Assembly (NCBI RefSeq): GCF_030063335.1
Contig: NZ_JASISW010000005.1
Location: 1 to 64,000 of the forward strand
DNA length: 64,000 nt
Reading direction: 5' to 3'
Source of the DNA: Rhodococcus sp. G-MC3
Lineage (GTDB): Bacteria; Actinomycetota; Actinomycetes; Mycobacteriales; Mycobacteriaceae
In this document: positions 32,852 through 41,916 of the stretch, in pieces
Numbering within the stretch: the stretch's first letter is position 1
How the letters are laid out: each line of letters begins with the position of its first letter
Notes under the pieces: model-generated
Seen by the model: the letters and a program-made list of their open reading frames with translations, nothing else
The model's database searches: none
Told to the model about the DNA's origin: nothing
Made by a program: the position numbers and the translations under genes

Positions 32852-34987
32852 TCATACGGCCTTCACCGAGACGGGTATTCCATTGAGGATTGCGTTGGCG
32901 GAGACGGCGTCGACTCGCTGTGGATCGGTGACGTCGTTGGCGCTCGGCCCGACCACCGCGCGAGCGCCCGACAGTTCGACGCCGGGACGCTGATGGCCGA
33001 AACCGTGGGGCATGCTCACCACCCCCGGCATCATGCGATCCGTTGCCTGTACCTCGATACGCACCGAGCCCGCCGCGGACGTCACCGAGACGAGCGAGCC
33101 GTCCTCGATACCGCGATCGAACAGGTCGTCGGGATGCGCGAGCAGTTGGTGACGAGGCTTCCCCTTGGTCAATCGAGGAGAATTGTGCATCCACGAATTG
33201 TTGCTTCGAAGGTGGCGCCGGCCGATCATCAGCAGTTCACCGCCGGTGGGCGCAAGCGCCGTGGTCATCAGATCGTGCAATGCGGGGAGCTCGCCGACGA
33301 TGACGTCTTGAACGAGGTGAATTCTCTTGTCGCGGGTGTGCAGTTTCTTCGGCAAGCCCGGTTTCAGCGGACCGAGATCGGTGCCGTGCGGTGACCTCCG
33401 CAGCGCTGCCACTGACAGGCCCTTTCTCTGACTGCGGAGCAGCAGGTCGATCGTACGTGTAGGCGAGAGACGCAAACGAGCTTCGGCGACAAGGGATTTC
33501 GGACGAATCCGGGCTCGAACGCGGTCGATCGGCGAGTCGGACAATCGTGCACGGTACCGAAGAGCGAGATCGCGGAAGATCTCCCAATCGTCTTTCGCGT
33601 CCTGTTTCTTCTCGAGGATCGCAGGCATGAATTTGGCTGTGTTGCGGACGGCGAACGTCTGGAACACGAGATCGTAGTGATCGCGTTCGAGCGCCATCGT
33701 CGGCGGCAGAATCACGTCGGCGTGCCGCGACGTCTCATTGATGTAGAAGTCGAAGGACACCATGAAATCCAGGTTCGCGAATGCGCGGTCCAGTTTCTCG
33801 CCGCCCGGCATCGACAACACAGGGTTACCGGAGAACACGGCCATCGCCCGGATCTGACCGTCGCCCGGTGTCGTCATCTCGTCCACCAGAGTGGAGCACG
33901 GGAGCTCGCCGGCGAACTCCGGTAGATCACGAACACGCGAGCGCCACTTGTCGAAGTGGCCGCGGCCCACGATCTTCTTCTCGGCGAGGTCGATCGCCGG
34001 ATCGGTCAGCAGCGCACCCCCGACCCGGTCCAGATTGCCGGTCAGGATGTTGAGAACCTGGATCGCCCACTGGCAGACGCTGCCGAATTGCTGCGTGGAG
34101 ACGCCCATACGTCCGTAGGCGACGGCGGAGTCCGCAGCTGCGAAGTCGGCTGCGAGCGAGGTGATGTTCTCGGCGGAGATGCCCACTGCAGGGGCCACGG
34201 CCTGGGGAGTGAACTCGGAGACCAGCTGGGCGACGTCGTGAGCTCCGTCGACGTACTCTGCCGTCCGTGTGCTGCCGGAGTCGACGATCACGTTGATCAG
34301 CGCGAGCAGCAAGAGTGCATCGGTACCGGGTCGAATGAAGTGATGGACGTCCGCGACGTCGGCGGTCTCGGTCCTGCGTGGATCGACGACGATCAGCTTT
34401 CCACCGCGAGCCTTCAGATCGCGTACTCGATGCGCGAAATCTGGAACCGTCATCATCGAGCCGTTGGATGCCATCGGATTGCCACCGAGCACGAGAAAGA
34501 AGTCGGTGTGATCGATGTCGGGGATAGGAAGTGCGAGTTGGTGACCGTACAACAGGTAATTGACCAGTTGGTGGGGTAGTTGGTCGAGAGAGGTCGCCGA
34601 GTAGCGGTTGCGAGTCCGCAGCATCGATGTGAACGGAACCCCGTGGGTCATGGCGCCGAGGCTGTGCACGTTCGGATTGCCTTGATAGACGCCGACCGCG
34701 TTGGAACCGTACTTCTTGCGGGTCGAAATCAGCCCCTCGACCACGAGCTCATAGGCCTCGTCCCACTCGATTGCTTCCCATCCGGACTCGGTGCGACGAA
34801 TCGGAGTGCTCAGTCGGTCGGGGTCGAGATGTAGGTCGGGGAGTGAGAGTGCTTTCGGGCAGATGTGCCCACGGGAGAGTGGGTCCTTCTTGTCTCCGCG
34901 TATCGACGTCACCGCATTGTTCTCGACTGTGAACTCGAGCCCACAGATCGCCTCACACAGGTTGCACGAGCCGTGGCGCACCGTCAT
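32852..34987 (-). CDS. Molybdopterin oxidoreductase (DMSO reductase family)
   Basis: 711 residues from the ATG at 34987 with AGGAG upstream. The 4Fe-4S motif is C8-x2-C11-x3-C15 ... C43 (HGSCNLCEAICGLEF, GHICPKA). The molybdopterin body is evident (FFLVLGGNPMASNG, KLIVVDPRRTETAD, MAVFSGNPVLSMPG, ETSRHADVILPP). The C-terminal cofactor-binding domain includes HNSPRLTKGK and VSMPHGFGH. There is no twin-arginine signal, so it is cytoplasmic. It is a single-subunit type like formate dehydrogenase H-like or uncharacterised actinobacterial oxidoreductases; the substrate is not determinable here. Confidence 0.88.
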   Translation of the reverse strand: MTVRHGSCNLCEAICGLEFTVENNAVTSIRGDKKDPLSRGHICPKALSLPDLHLDPDRLSTPIRRTESGWEAIEWDEAYELVVEGLISTRKKYGSNAVGVYQGNPNVHSLGAMTHGVPFTSMLRTRNRYSATSLDQLPHQLVNYLLYGHQLALPIPDIDHTDFFLVLGGNPMASNGSMMTVPDFAHRVRDLKARGGKLIVVDPRRTETADVADVHHFIRPGTDALLLLALINVIVDSGSTRTAEYVDGAHDVAQLVSEFTPQAVAPAVGISAENITSLAADFAAADSAVAYGRMGVSTQQFGSVCQWAIQVLNILTGNLDRVGGALLTDPAIDLAEKKIVGRGHFDKWRSRVRDLPEFAGELPCSTLVDEMTTPGDGQIRAMAVFSGNPVLSMPGGEKLDRAFANLDFMVSFDFYINETSRHADVILPPTMALERDHYDLVFQTFAVRNTAKFMPAILEKKQDAKDDWEIFRDLALRYRARLSDSPIDRVRARIRPKSLVAEARLRLSPTRTIDLLLRSQRKGLSVAALRRSPHGTDLGPLKPGLPKKLHTRDKRIHLVQDVIVGELPALHDLMTTALAPTGGELLMIGRRHLRSNNSWMHNSPRLTKGKPRHQLLAHPDDLFDRGIEDGSLVSVTSAAGSVRIEVQATDRMMPGVVSMPHGFGHQRPGVELSGARAVVGPSANDVTDPQRVDAVSANAILNGIPVSVKAV

Positions 34988-35026
34988 GTCTTTGTTCTCC
35001 TCGTCGTCAGTGGTGAGCCTAGCGCG

Positions 35027-35245
35027 GTGTTGAAACAGTGCAGGAAAACCCGAAAAGCCGCTGCTAACGGGCTGTTCGCCGGTATCGAATTCGATGTGAC
35101 AGCGGACCGGAGCCGGCATGCCGCCGTGGCGGCGTCAGATGCTCCTGATTTGCAGCCCGCTGTCGTCGACTGGGTGAACACGTTCTTCGGTGGGCCCGGA
35201 TCCGGTTTCGCCCAGGCGGTCTTCGCTACGTGTGCCGGCTGCTGA
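35027..35245 (+). CDS. Possible small protein in the gap before the alcohol dehydrogenase
   Basis: A GTG at 35027 opens a 72-codon frame ending VFATCAGC. The sequence is basic at first (LKQCRKTRK) then acidic and Ala-rich (TADRSRHAAVAASDAP, VVDWVNTFFGGPGSGF). It has no clear ribosome site and no family I recognise. The rest of the 34988-35362 gap holds only the KstR-like box. Could equally be non-coding or a gene remnant. Confidence 0.25.
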   Translation: MLKQCRKTRKAAANGLFAGIEFDVTADRSRHAAVAASDAPDLQPAVVDWVNTFFGGPGSGFAQAVFATCAGC

Positions 35246-35265
35246 ATTTTTCTGAACGGAACTAC

Positions 35266-35279
35266 TAGAACGTGTTCCA
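35266..35279. promoter_or_regulatory. KstR-like operator
   Basis: TAGAACGTGTTCCA fits TNNAACNNGTTNNA, the consensus I recall for the TetR-type regulator KstR of cholesterol catabolism in mycobacteria and rhodococci. It is 84 bp before the alcohol dehydrogenase ATG. Other TetR lipid regulators use similar sites. Confidence 0.55.
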
Positions 35280-35362
35280 ATTTTGGGGTTCTGTGACTAT
35301 CGTCGGTCTCACTGCAATCGGCTCGAACGGCGGGTCGGACTGTGTGGAAAAGGCGGGTCGCG

Positions 35363-36490
35363 ATGAAAACCAAGGGCGCAGTGCTGTGGGGTCTGAACGA
35401 GCCATGGTCGGTCGAAGAAATCGAGGTCGGTGAACCCGTGGCGGGTGAGGTGCAGATCCGTATGGAGGCGGCCGGGATGTGCCACTCCGACCATCACATC
35501 GTCACCGGTGCCACGCCGATGCCGTCCTACCCGGTCATGGGTGGTCACGAGGGATCGGGCGTCGTCATCAAGGTTGGGCCCGAGGTGAAGACGCTGAAGG
35601 AAGGCGACCACGTCGTGCTGTCCTTCATACCGTCGTGCGGACACTGTCCGGCATGCGCGAACGGACACCAGAACCTGTGCGATCTCGGCATGGGTCTGCT
35701 CAGCGGTATGGCCATCAGCGACGGGACTTTTCGCATTCAGGCGCGCGGCCAGGATGTCATTCCGATGTGCCTGCTCGGAACGTTCTCCCCGTACATGACC
35801 GTGCACGAGACGTCGGCCGTCAAAATCGACGACGATATCCCGTTCGACGTCGCATCACTCGTCGGTTGCGGAGTCCCGACCGGTTGGGGCTCGGCGGTCA
35901 ACGTCGCGAAAGTGACGCCCGGTGACACCGTCGCGATCATCGGAGTCGGGGGTGTGGGCCTCAGTGCCCTACAGGGAGCCGTTCAGTCCGGTGCCACCAA
36001 AGTGATCGCGATCGATCCTGTTGCCTTCAAACGGGATCAAGCACTCAAGTTCGGTGCAACGCACGTATTTGCCAGCGCAGCAGAGGCATTGATGCCGCTG
36101 ATGGAACTCACCGCAGGTCGCATGGCAGAGAAGACCATCATCACGGTCGGCGAGATCAAAGGCGAGGACATCGAAGCCGCGTTGCTGTTGACGGCCAAAG
36201 CTGGTCGCTGCGTCGTCACCGGGATGGGCCGAATGGAGGACATGGATGTCAAGCTGAACCTGTTCTTGTTCACGATGCTCCAGAAGGACCTGCAGGGCGC
36301 CATTTTCGGTGGCGGAAACCCGCGTCACGACATCCCACTGCTCCTTTCCATGTACAAGAGTGGGCAGCTCAATCTCGACGACATGATCACCAACACCTAC
36401 ACGCTCGACGACATCAACACCGGCTATCAAGACATGCTCGACGGCAAGAACATCCGAGGCGTCGTCAAGTTCACCGATGCCGATCGGTAG
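35363..36490 (+). CDS. NDMA-dependent-type zinc alcohol dehydrogenase
   Basis: 375 residues from the ATG at 35363. Zinc alcohol dehydrogenase (MDR) layout: catalytic zinc ligands Cys40 (GMCHSDHH) and His62-Glu63 (GGHEGSG), structural zinc cysteines 92, 95, 98 and 106 (CGHCPACANGHQNLC), and cofactor loop GVGGVGLSALQGAVQSG. The opening MKTKGAVLWGLNEPWSVEEIE and FGGGNPRHDIP are typical of the actinobacterial N,N-dimethyl-4-nitrosoaniline-dependent group, which keep NAD bound. A KstR-like box upstream suggests a lipid or sterol alcohol as substrate. Its stop lies in a tandem repeat. Confidence 0.9.
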   Translation: MKTKGAVLWGLNEPWSVEEIEVGEPVAGEVQIRMEAAGMCHSDHHIVTGATPMPSYPVMGGHEGSGVVIKVGPEVKTLKEGDHVVLSFIPSCGHCPACANGHQNLCDLGMGLLSGMAISDGTFRIQARGQDVIPMCLLGTFSPYMTVHETSAVKIDDDIPFDVASLVGCGVPTGWGSAVNVAKVTPGDTVAIIGVGGVGLSALQGAVQSGATKVIAIDPVAFKRDQALKFGATHVFASAAEALMPLMELTAGRMAEKTIITVGEIKGEDIEAALLLTAKAGRCVVTGMGRMEDMDVKLNLFLFTMLQKDLQGAIFGGGNPRHDIPLLLSMYKSGQLNLDDMITNTYTLDDINTGYQDMLDGKNIRGVVKFTDADR

Positions 36491-36522
36491 CCGAGTAAGG
36501 GCCGATCGGTAGCCGAGTAAGG
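36479..36522. repeat. Two exact tandem copies of a 22-bp unit at the gene end
   Basis: The unit 36479-36500 recurs without change at 36501-36522 (begins GCCGATCGGTAGCC). The TAG in the first unit is the stop of the alcohol dehydrogenase gene, so the second copy is in the 3' untranslated region. The unit contains GCCGATCGGTAGCC, partly palindromic. A recent slippage duplication. Confidence 0.8.
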
Positions 36523-36563
36523 GGTGGAAGACTCGCCGATCCACTCCTATTAGGCTCTTCGTC

Positions 36564-37394
36564 GTGCACAGTCTTGATTTGATTGCAGGGTGGCCTGTCG
36601 ACAACGCATCGGCGACGGTTGTCGCGGGGACGGCGGGGATCTCCCGGAGCACCGTAGTGGACACGTACGGCGATCTCGATCGTGTGTACGAGCTGGCCTC
36701 GGTCACGAAACTTCTCGTTGCCTACGCGGCCCTGGTCGCCGTCGAGGAAGAAGCGATCGAACTCGATCAACCGGCAGGCCCCGAGGGTTCGACGGTGCGT
36801 CATCTGCTGGCTCACACTTCGGGGCTTGCGTTCGGCGAACGCAGGGTTCAGGCGGATCCTGGCGAAAGGCGTATTTATTCGAGTGCGGGTTTCGAGGTGT
36901 TGGCCGATCTCATTGCCGACGAGACCGGCATTCCTTTTGCCATGTACCTGGATGAAGCGGTCTTCGCGCCTCTCGGCATGGCGTCGTCCATCCTGTCCGG
37001 GTCCGCCGGCCACGGCGCCAGTTCGTCGGCGAACGATCTGACCGCCTTCGCGGCCGAGCTGATCAATCCCCAGCTGCTGTCCGCCACGACTCTCGACGAC
37101 GCAACCGCGGTGCACTTCGGCGGCGTGTCGGGTGTGCTTCCGGGGTACGGATCCCAGAAGCCGAACGATTGGGGACTGGGCTTCGAGCTCAGAGACAGCA
37201 AGTCTCCGCACTGGACCGGGCTTCACAATTCGACGGCCACCTTCGGTCATTTCGGGCAATCCGGGACGTTTCTATGGGTGGATCCGCAGGCGAACCTCGC
37301 CGCCGTGGTGTTGACGGATCTGGCGTTCGGTGAATGGGCGAAGCCGTTGTGGACGGAATTGTCCGACGAAATCCTGAGCAACAACCCCGGTTAG
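36564..37394 (+). CDS. Class C beta-lactamase-fold serine hydrolase
   Basis: 276 residues from a GTG at 36564. The nucleophile motif is SVTK (ELASVTKLLVAY). The Tyr motif region reads RIYSSAGFEVLADLI, where YSS replaces the usual YSN, and HFGQSGTFLWVDP stands for the KTG-like triad. No signal peptide is seen, so it is probably a cytosolic esterase or peptidase and not a resistance enzyme. TATTAG 10 bases before the start suggests a very short leader. About 100 residues shorter than AmpC. Confidence 0.85.
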   Translation: MHSLDLIAGWPVDNASATVVAGTAGISRSTVVDTYGDLDRVYELASVTKLLVAYAALVAVEEEAIELDQPAGPEGSTVRHLLAHTSGLAFGERRVQADPGERRIYSSAGFEVLADLIADETGIPFAMYLDEAVFAPLGMASSILSGSAGHGASSSANDLTAFAAELINPQLLSATTLDDATAVHFGGVSGVLPGYGSQKPNDWGLGFELRDSKSPHWTGLHNSTATFGHFGQSGTFLWVDPQANLAAVVLTDLAFGEWAKPLWTELSDEILSNNPG

Positions 37395-37559
37395 ACACAC
37401 CTGAGGTTCATTTCGTACAACTGATTACTCCCGTGCACTGGCGCAACAGGGGTAACTCGGGGCACACTAGTGCACACACGTATACGAAGACAGCATTCCA
37501 GTGCCGTGTCGAGGTCGTTGGGGAAGACGTCCCTCGTCGAAGCTGGAGGTGTTGAAAGA

Positions 37560-38072
37560 ATGCGTGTATTGAATCAATTCGCGGATGCGACGTCGGGTGT
37601 GGTCTACATCCACTCGTCGCCTGCCGCGCTGTGCCCGCACGTGGAATGGGCGCTGTCCGACGTGCTCGATTGCCGTGCGAACCTCAAATGGTCGGCGCAA
37701 CCGTCGTCGGACGGGCAGCTTCGTGCCACGAGCAACTGGGTTGGCCCGGTCGGAACGGGCGCTACGCTCGCGGGCGTTCTGAGGTCGTGGCAGATGCTCC
37801 GATTCGAGGTGACAGAGGACGCCAGCGATGGCGTCGACGGCGAGCGGTTTGCGCACGTTCCTGGACTCGGACTGTGGCGCGGATCCACCAGCGCCAACGG
37901 CGATGTGATCCTCGGTGAGATGCGGCTGAAGTCAATGATCGATGGAGACTCAGGCAATCTTGCGGCCGAGATCGAACATGCCCTCGGTATCAGCTGGGAC
38001 AACGCGCTCGAGTCGTACCGCACCGGGGGAGCAGGCGCAGAAGTGACCTGGCTCAGGCGCAACGCGGGCTGA
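37560..38072 (+). CDS. DUF3145 family protein
   Basis: 170 residues from the ATG at 37560 with GGAGG upstream. The sequence SGVVYIHSSPAALCPHVEWALSDVL and the paired VEWALSDVL/IEHALGIS helices match what I know of the actinobacterial DUF3145 proteins, which occur near the fatty-acid genes in mycobacteria and relatives. No catalytic motif is evident; it is soluble and slightly acidic. It lies 570 bp from accD6 on the opposite strand. Function unknown. Confidence 0.8.
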   Translation: MRVLNQFADATSGVVYIHSSPAALCPHVEWALSDVLDCRANLKWSAQPSSDGQLRATSNWVGPVGTGATLAGVLRSWQMLRFEVTEDASDGVDGERFAHVPGLGLWRGSTSANGDVILGEMRLKSMIDGDSGNLAAEIEHALGISWDNALESYRTGGAGAEVTWLRRNAG

Positions 38073-38204
38073 TTGCCACGGCACCGATTGTCGGCCGCTC
38101 AACGCGGCCTGCTCGATTGTGGGCTCTCTCGATCGCGCTCGGTATCGTTGTCAACCGTGCGAGGGTAGGAATGTGGGCAACTAGGTCTCGAATGGGGTGG
38201 TGTC

Positions 38205-38633
38205 ATGTTGTCGACCGGTAAGGTCATTCGTTTCGACGAATTCAAGGGATACGGTTTCGTCGCGCCGGATGAGGGCGGCGACGATGTGTTCATTCACGTC
38301 AACGATCTCGATTTCGACAAGCGCCTTCTTGCGCCGGGTGTTCGGGTCGAGTACGTCGCCGAGCAGGGCGATCGCGGTCTCAAAGCGGGGCAGGTGCAAA
38401 TCTTGGATTCGCCCAAACCCGTCACTCGTTACGCGGTTCCGGCGATTGTTCCCGACGCCGAGACTACGGAATACGACGATGTTGTGTGCGATGTCCTGTC
38501 GTTGCGGGAATTCTCTGCCGAGCTCACCGAGGCCTTGCTGCACGCCAATCGGGGACTGACCACGGAACAGCTGCTCGACGTGCGTCAGGTTGTCGTGCGG
38601 ATCGCGCAGTCACACAAATGGCTGGAAGGCTAG
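38205..38633 (+). CDS. Cold-shock-domain protein with C-terminal extension
   Basis: 142 residues. The cold-shock domain (1-67) has both RNA-binding motifs, KGYGFVAP (RNP1) and DVFIHVND (RNP2). A 75-residue extension, acidic and helical (VVCDVLSLREFSAELTEALLHANRGLTTEQLLDVRQVVVRIAQSHKWLEG), is typical of the longer mycobacterial CspB type rather than the 67-residue CspA. Binds single-stranded RNA or DNA. Its stop is 11 bp from that of accD6, which converges. Confidence 0.9.
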   Translation: MLSTGKVIRFDEFKGYGFVAPDEGGDDVFIHVNDLDFDKRLLAPGVRVEYVAEQGDRGLKAGQVQILDSPKPVTRYAVPAIVPDAETTEYDDVVCDVLSLREFSAELTEALLHANRGLTTEQLLDVRQVVVRIAQSHKWLEG

Positions 38634-38644
38634 AAACTCTCGGA

Positions 38645-40078
38645 TCACAACGGGATGTTCTTGTGGTTTCCGCGCAGCGCAGGCGCCGCGGCCAGCGCTT
38701 TGGCGACGATCGATCGTGTGTGGGCCGGCTCGATGATCTGGTCGACCACTCCGATGGCCACGGCTCGCTCGACACCGCCGGCTATCGTCTCGTGCTCGAT
38801 GGTGAGGCGGTCGTGAAGTGCGTCGCGCTCATCGTCCGGTGCAGCAGCCAACGCCTTCTTGTGCAAGATGCCGACGGCAGCCTTGGCGCCCATCACGGCG
38901 ACCTCGGAACCCGGCCACGCATAGACGGCGGTTGCTCCGAGCGCCCGCGCGTTCATCGCAATATAGGCACCCCCATAGATCTTGCGGGTGACGAGCGTAA
39001 CTCGCGGGACCTTTGCTTCGGCAAACGCGTGAAGCAGTTTGGCGCCGCGTCGAACGACGCCTTCCCACTCCATGCTGACACCGGGAAGGTAACCGGGGAC
39101 GTCGACGACGACGACGAGAGGAATGCCGAAGGCATCGCAGAGACGGACGAAGCGAGCGGCCTTCTCGGCGCTCTCGGAGTTGAGACATCCACCGAGTCGG
39201 ATCGGGTTGTTCGCGATGACTCCGACGGTGCGGCCGCTCAAGCGGCCCAGGCCGATCACGATGCTGCGTGCCCAGCCGCCTTGGAGCTCCTCGAACGTCG
39301 ATTCCCCTTCGACGTTGTCGAGCAGTTCGTCGATGATCGGGTGTACGTCGTAAGCGCGACGGTTCGACTCCGGCAGCAGTGCGCGGAGGTCGGTGTCGCC
39401 GTGCTCGGCCGCAGCGATGTCGAACGTGCCCTGTTCGCTGAACATCGACACCAGTCGACGTGCGCGGGTGAGGGCATCGAGTTCGTCGTCGGCGACTATG
39501 TGGCAGACGCCTGATTTCTTGTAATGCGTATCGGGACCACCGAGCGAAACCATGTCGACCTGCTCGCCGGTGACGCTGCGAACCACGTCGGGCCCGGTGA
39601 CGAACACACGTCCTTCCGGAGCCATGATGACGACGTCGGTCAGTGCCGGGCCGTACGCGGCGCCGCCTGCGGCAAAGCCGAGGACGACCGAAATTTGCGG
39701 GACGAGGCCGGATGCGCGAACCATGGCCTCGAACACGAGGCCGACGGCGTGAAGCGCTTCGACGCCCTCGGCGAGGCGGGCACCACCGGAATGCCAGATT
39801 CCGACGATGGGCGCACCGCGGTCGATAGCGATGTCGATAGCCGAAACAATGTGCTTGCACCCGTCGACACCCATTGCGCCGCCCATGACGGTGGCGTCGG
39901 AGCAGTAGGCGACGGTGTGGACGCCGTCGATGTCGCCGGATGCGGCGAGGAGACCGGACTTGTCCCGTTCGTGCAGCGAAACCATGGTTCCGGCATCGAA
40001 CAGCTTCGCGAGACGAGCGCGAGGATCACGGGGGTCCGTGGAGCTACCCGAACGTGTCGAGGGGGACAGAATGGTCAT
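38645..40078 (-). CDS. accD6: Acyl-CoA carboxylase carboxyltransferase beta subunit (AccD6-like)
   Basis: 477 residues from the ATG at 40078 with AGGAG upstream. It has the two crotonase-like halves of the carboxyltransferase: GGAMGVDGCKHIVSAIDIA, IVGIWHSGGARLAEG (first oxyanion region) and LVVVVDVPGYLPGVSMEWEGVVRRGAKLL, RKIYGGAYIAMNARALGA (second). It transfers carboxybiotin's CO2 to acetyl- or propionyl-CoA to form malonyl- or methylmalonyl-CoA, with an AccA3-type partner encoded elsewhere. It is the last gene of the fabD-acpM-kasA-accD6 block, supplying FAS-II precursor. Confidence 0.93.
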   Translation of the reverse strand: MTILSPSTRSGSSTDPRDPRARLAKLFDAGTMVSLHERDKSGLLAASGDIDGVHTVAYCSDATVMGGAMGVDGCKHIVSAIDIAIDRGAPIVGIWHSGGARLAEGVEALHAVGLVFEAMVRASGLVPQISVVLGFAAGGAAYGPALTDVVIMAPEGRVFVTGPDVVRSVTGEQVDMVSLGGPDTHYKKSGVCHIVADDELDALTRARRLVSMFSEQGTFDIAAAEHGDTDLRALLPESNRRAYDVHPIIDELLDNVEGESTFEELQGGWARSIVIGLGRLSGRTVGVIANNPIRLGGCLNSESAEKAARFVRLCDAFGIPLVVVVDVPGYLPGVSMEWEGVVRRGAKLLHAFAEAKVPRVTLVTRKIYGGAYIAMNARALGATAVYAWPGSEVAVMGAKAAVGILHKKALAAAPDDERDALHDRLTIEHETIAGGVERAVAIGVVDQIIEPAHTRSIVAKALAAAPALRGNHKNIPL

Positions 40079-40184
40079 CGCGTTCTCCTTCTGCGTGCCC
40101 TGTGAGGGGCGATCCTCGGGTGGGGCGCACATGCCCCACCCGAGTTCGAGTGCTCCGAGTCAGAACTTCACCGCGAAGTGAAAA

Positions 40185-41447
40185 TCAGGCCCGACCGAAG
40201 GCGAGCGCGACGTTGTGCCCACCGAATCCGAACGAGTTGTTGATCGCGTAGTCGATCTGGCCGGTTCGGGCTTCGCCCTTGACGACATCGAGATCGATCT
40301 GCGGATCCTGATTCTCCAAGTTCAGTGTGGGAGGGATAATTCCCTCTCGCACTGCAAGCACCGTCAGCACCGATTCGAGTGCGCCGACGGCGCCGATCGA
40401 GTGGCCGAGTGCGGACTTTGGTGCGTAGACCGCGGCGTGGGTACCGACAGCCTTGTTGATTGCAAGCGCTTCGGCAGTGTCACCGATGGGTGTTGCCGTT
40501 GCATGCGCGTTGACGTGCGTGACGTCGGACTTCTGCAAGCCCGCAATCTCGATTGCACGTTGCATTGCACGTGCAGCGCCCTTGCCTTCGGGGTCGGGTG
40601 CCACGAGGTGGAATCCGTCCGAAGTAATGCCCGCGCCGAGCAGGCGTGCATGGATGGTGGCCCCACGAGCCTTGGCGTGCTCTTCGGTCTCGATGACCAT
40701 GAGCGCGCCAGCCTCGCCGAACACGAATCCGTCACGATCCTTGTCGAACGGCCGTGATGCACCCTGGGGGTTGTCGTTGTTGGTGCTCATCGCGCGCATC
40801 ATGGAGAAGCTCGCGATCGGCACCGCATCGATGTACCCCTCGACACCACCGGTGACGACCATGTCGGCGTCACCCATGACAATCATCCGCCACGCGTGAG
40901 CGATGGCTTCCGATCCCGAAGAACATGCGGACACTGGCGTAATAACACCTGCCTGTGCCTTCAGTTCCAAGCCCACGACCGCTGCCGGACCGTTGGGCAT
41001 GACCATCTGAACGGCGAGCGGTGAGACTTTGCGGTAGCCGCCTGCCTTCATCTTCTCGGTGGCATCGATCAATGAATCGCCACCGCCGAGACCGGTTCCG
41101 ATCGACACCGCGAGGCGAAGCGGGTCCACTTCGGGGCTGCCGGCGTTCTTCCATACTTCGCGACCGAGCACTGTGGACAGCTGCTCCACGTAGCTCAGCC
41201 TGCGGGCCTCGACTCTGGTGAGAAGAGATGTCGGACTCACCGCAAGGTGTCCGCCGATGCGAACGGGAAGGTCGTACTCGGCGACGAAATCGTCCTCGAG
41301 TGTTGCGATTCCGCTCTCACCGTTCAGCAGACCCTTCCACGTTGCGTCGACGTCGCCCGCGATGGACGTGGTCGCAGCGAGGCTGGTGACGACGACATTC
41401 GGGAAGCGCCCGTTTGCTGTGGATGGGTTGGTCACGGTTCGACTCAC
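40185..41447 (-). CDS. kasA: Beta-ketoacyl-ACP synthase KasA
   Basis: 420 residues. The Cys-His-His triad is intact: Cys175 (VSACSSGSE), His315 (VNAHATATP) and His349 with Lys345 ([14 protein letters not shown]); the C-terminus is [14 protein letters not shown]. It extends acyl-AcpM by two carbons with malonyl-AcpM in the FAS-II/mycolate pathway. The GTG start overlaps the acpM stop (GTGA). In mycobacteria a second synthase, kasB, follows; here accD6 comes next after 106 bp, consistent with shorter mycolic acids. Confidence 0.95.
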   Translation of the reverse strand: MSRTVTNPSTANGRFPNVVVTSLAATTSIAGDVDATWKGLLNGESGIATLEDDFVAEYDLPVRIGGHLAVSPTSLLTRVEARRLSYVEQLSTVLGREVWKNAGSPEVDPLRLAVSIGTGLGGGDSLIDATEKMKAGGYRKVSPLAVQMVMPNGPAAVVGLELKAQAGVITPVSACSSGSEAIAHAWRMIVMGDADMVVTGGVEGYIDAVPIASFSMMRAMSTNNDNPQGASRPFDKDRDGFVFGEAGALMVIETEEHAKARGATIHARLLGAGITSDGFHLVAPDPEGKGAARAMQRAIEIAGLQKSDVTHVNAHATATPIGDTAEALAINKAVGTHAAVYAPKSALGHSIGAVGALESVLTVLAVREGIIPPTLNLENQDPQIDLDVVKGEARTGQIDYAINNSFGFGGHNVALAFGRA

Positions 41448-41746
41448 TCGCTCGCGGAGTCGTCGAGCTTGGACTTGATTGCCTCGGCAGCTTCGGGGTT
41501 CTCCGCTTCGAGCTTCTGGATGTACGACACTGCGTCGCCGACGGTGCGCAGGCCCGCGAGGTCTTCGTCGGGGATCTTGACGCCGTACTTGTCTTCGGTC
41601 TGAACTGCAATCTCGACCATGGACAGGGAGTCGATGTCGAGGTCGTCCACGAAGGACTTGTCGATGGTCACCTCGGAGGGTTCGATACCCGTGACCTCCT
41701 CGATGATCTCTGCAAGTCCGGCGATGAGGTCTTCCTGGCTGGCCAC
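41444..41746 (-). CDS. acpM: Meromycolate acyl carrier protein AcpM
   Basis: 100 residues from the GTG at 41746, chosen to match the mycobacterial N-terminus; GAAGGGAG lies upstream. The phosphopantetheine Ser40 is in [22 protein letters not shown]. The C-terminal tail [20 protein letters not shown] is longer than E. coli ACP but shorter than that of M. tuberculosis AcpM (about 115 residues). It carries growing chains for KasA and malonate from FabD. It is coupled to kasA by a 4-base overlap. Confidence 0.95.
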   Translation of the reverse strand: MASQEDLIAGLAEIIEEVTGIEPSEVTIDKSFVDDLDIDSLSMVEIAVQTEDKYGVKIPDEDLAGLRTVGDAVSYIQKLEAENPEAAEAIKSKLDDSASE

Positions 41747-41916
41747 TGCGTGGCTCCCTTCATTCAGTGTCGGTACGCCGTGAATCGACGTACCGAAATC
41801 ATGGTGCTGGTCGTTGTGTGACGTCTTCGTCGAATCTCGACGCCACGTGCTCGTCTCGTAGTGCAGACGGCACCCTGAGCCCGTGGGAACCAAGCCCACG
41901 GGAGGTTTGTGTCGAG

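Noticed and set aside
34865..35245. 126-codon plus-strand protein starting inside the molybdopterin oxidoreductase gene.
   Set aside because: Its first half is antisense to the conserved FeS-site coding region. Only the part from 35027 lies in free sequence, listed with low confidence.
40079..40184. Possible kasB remnant between kasA and accD6.
   Set aside because: Only 106 bp with no ketosynthase motif in any frame.
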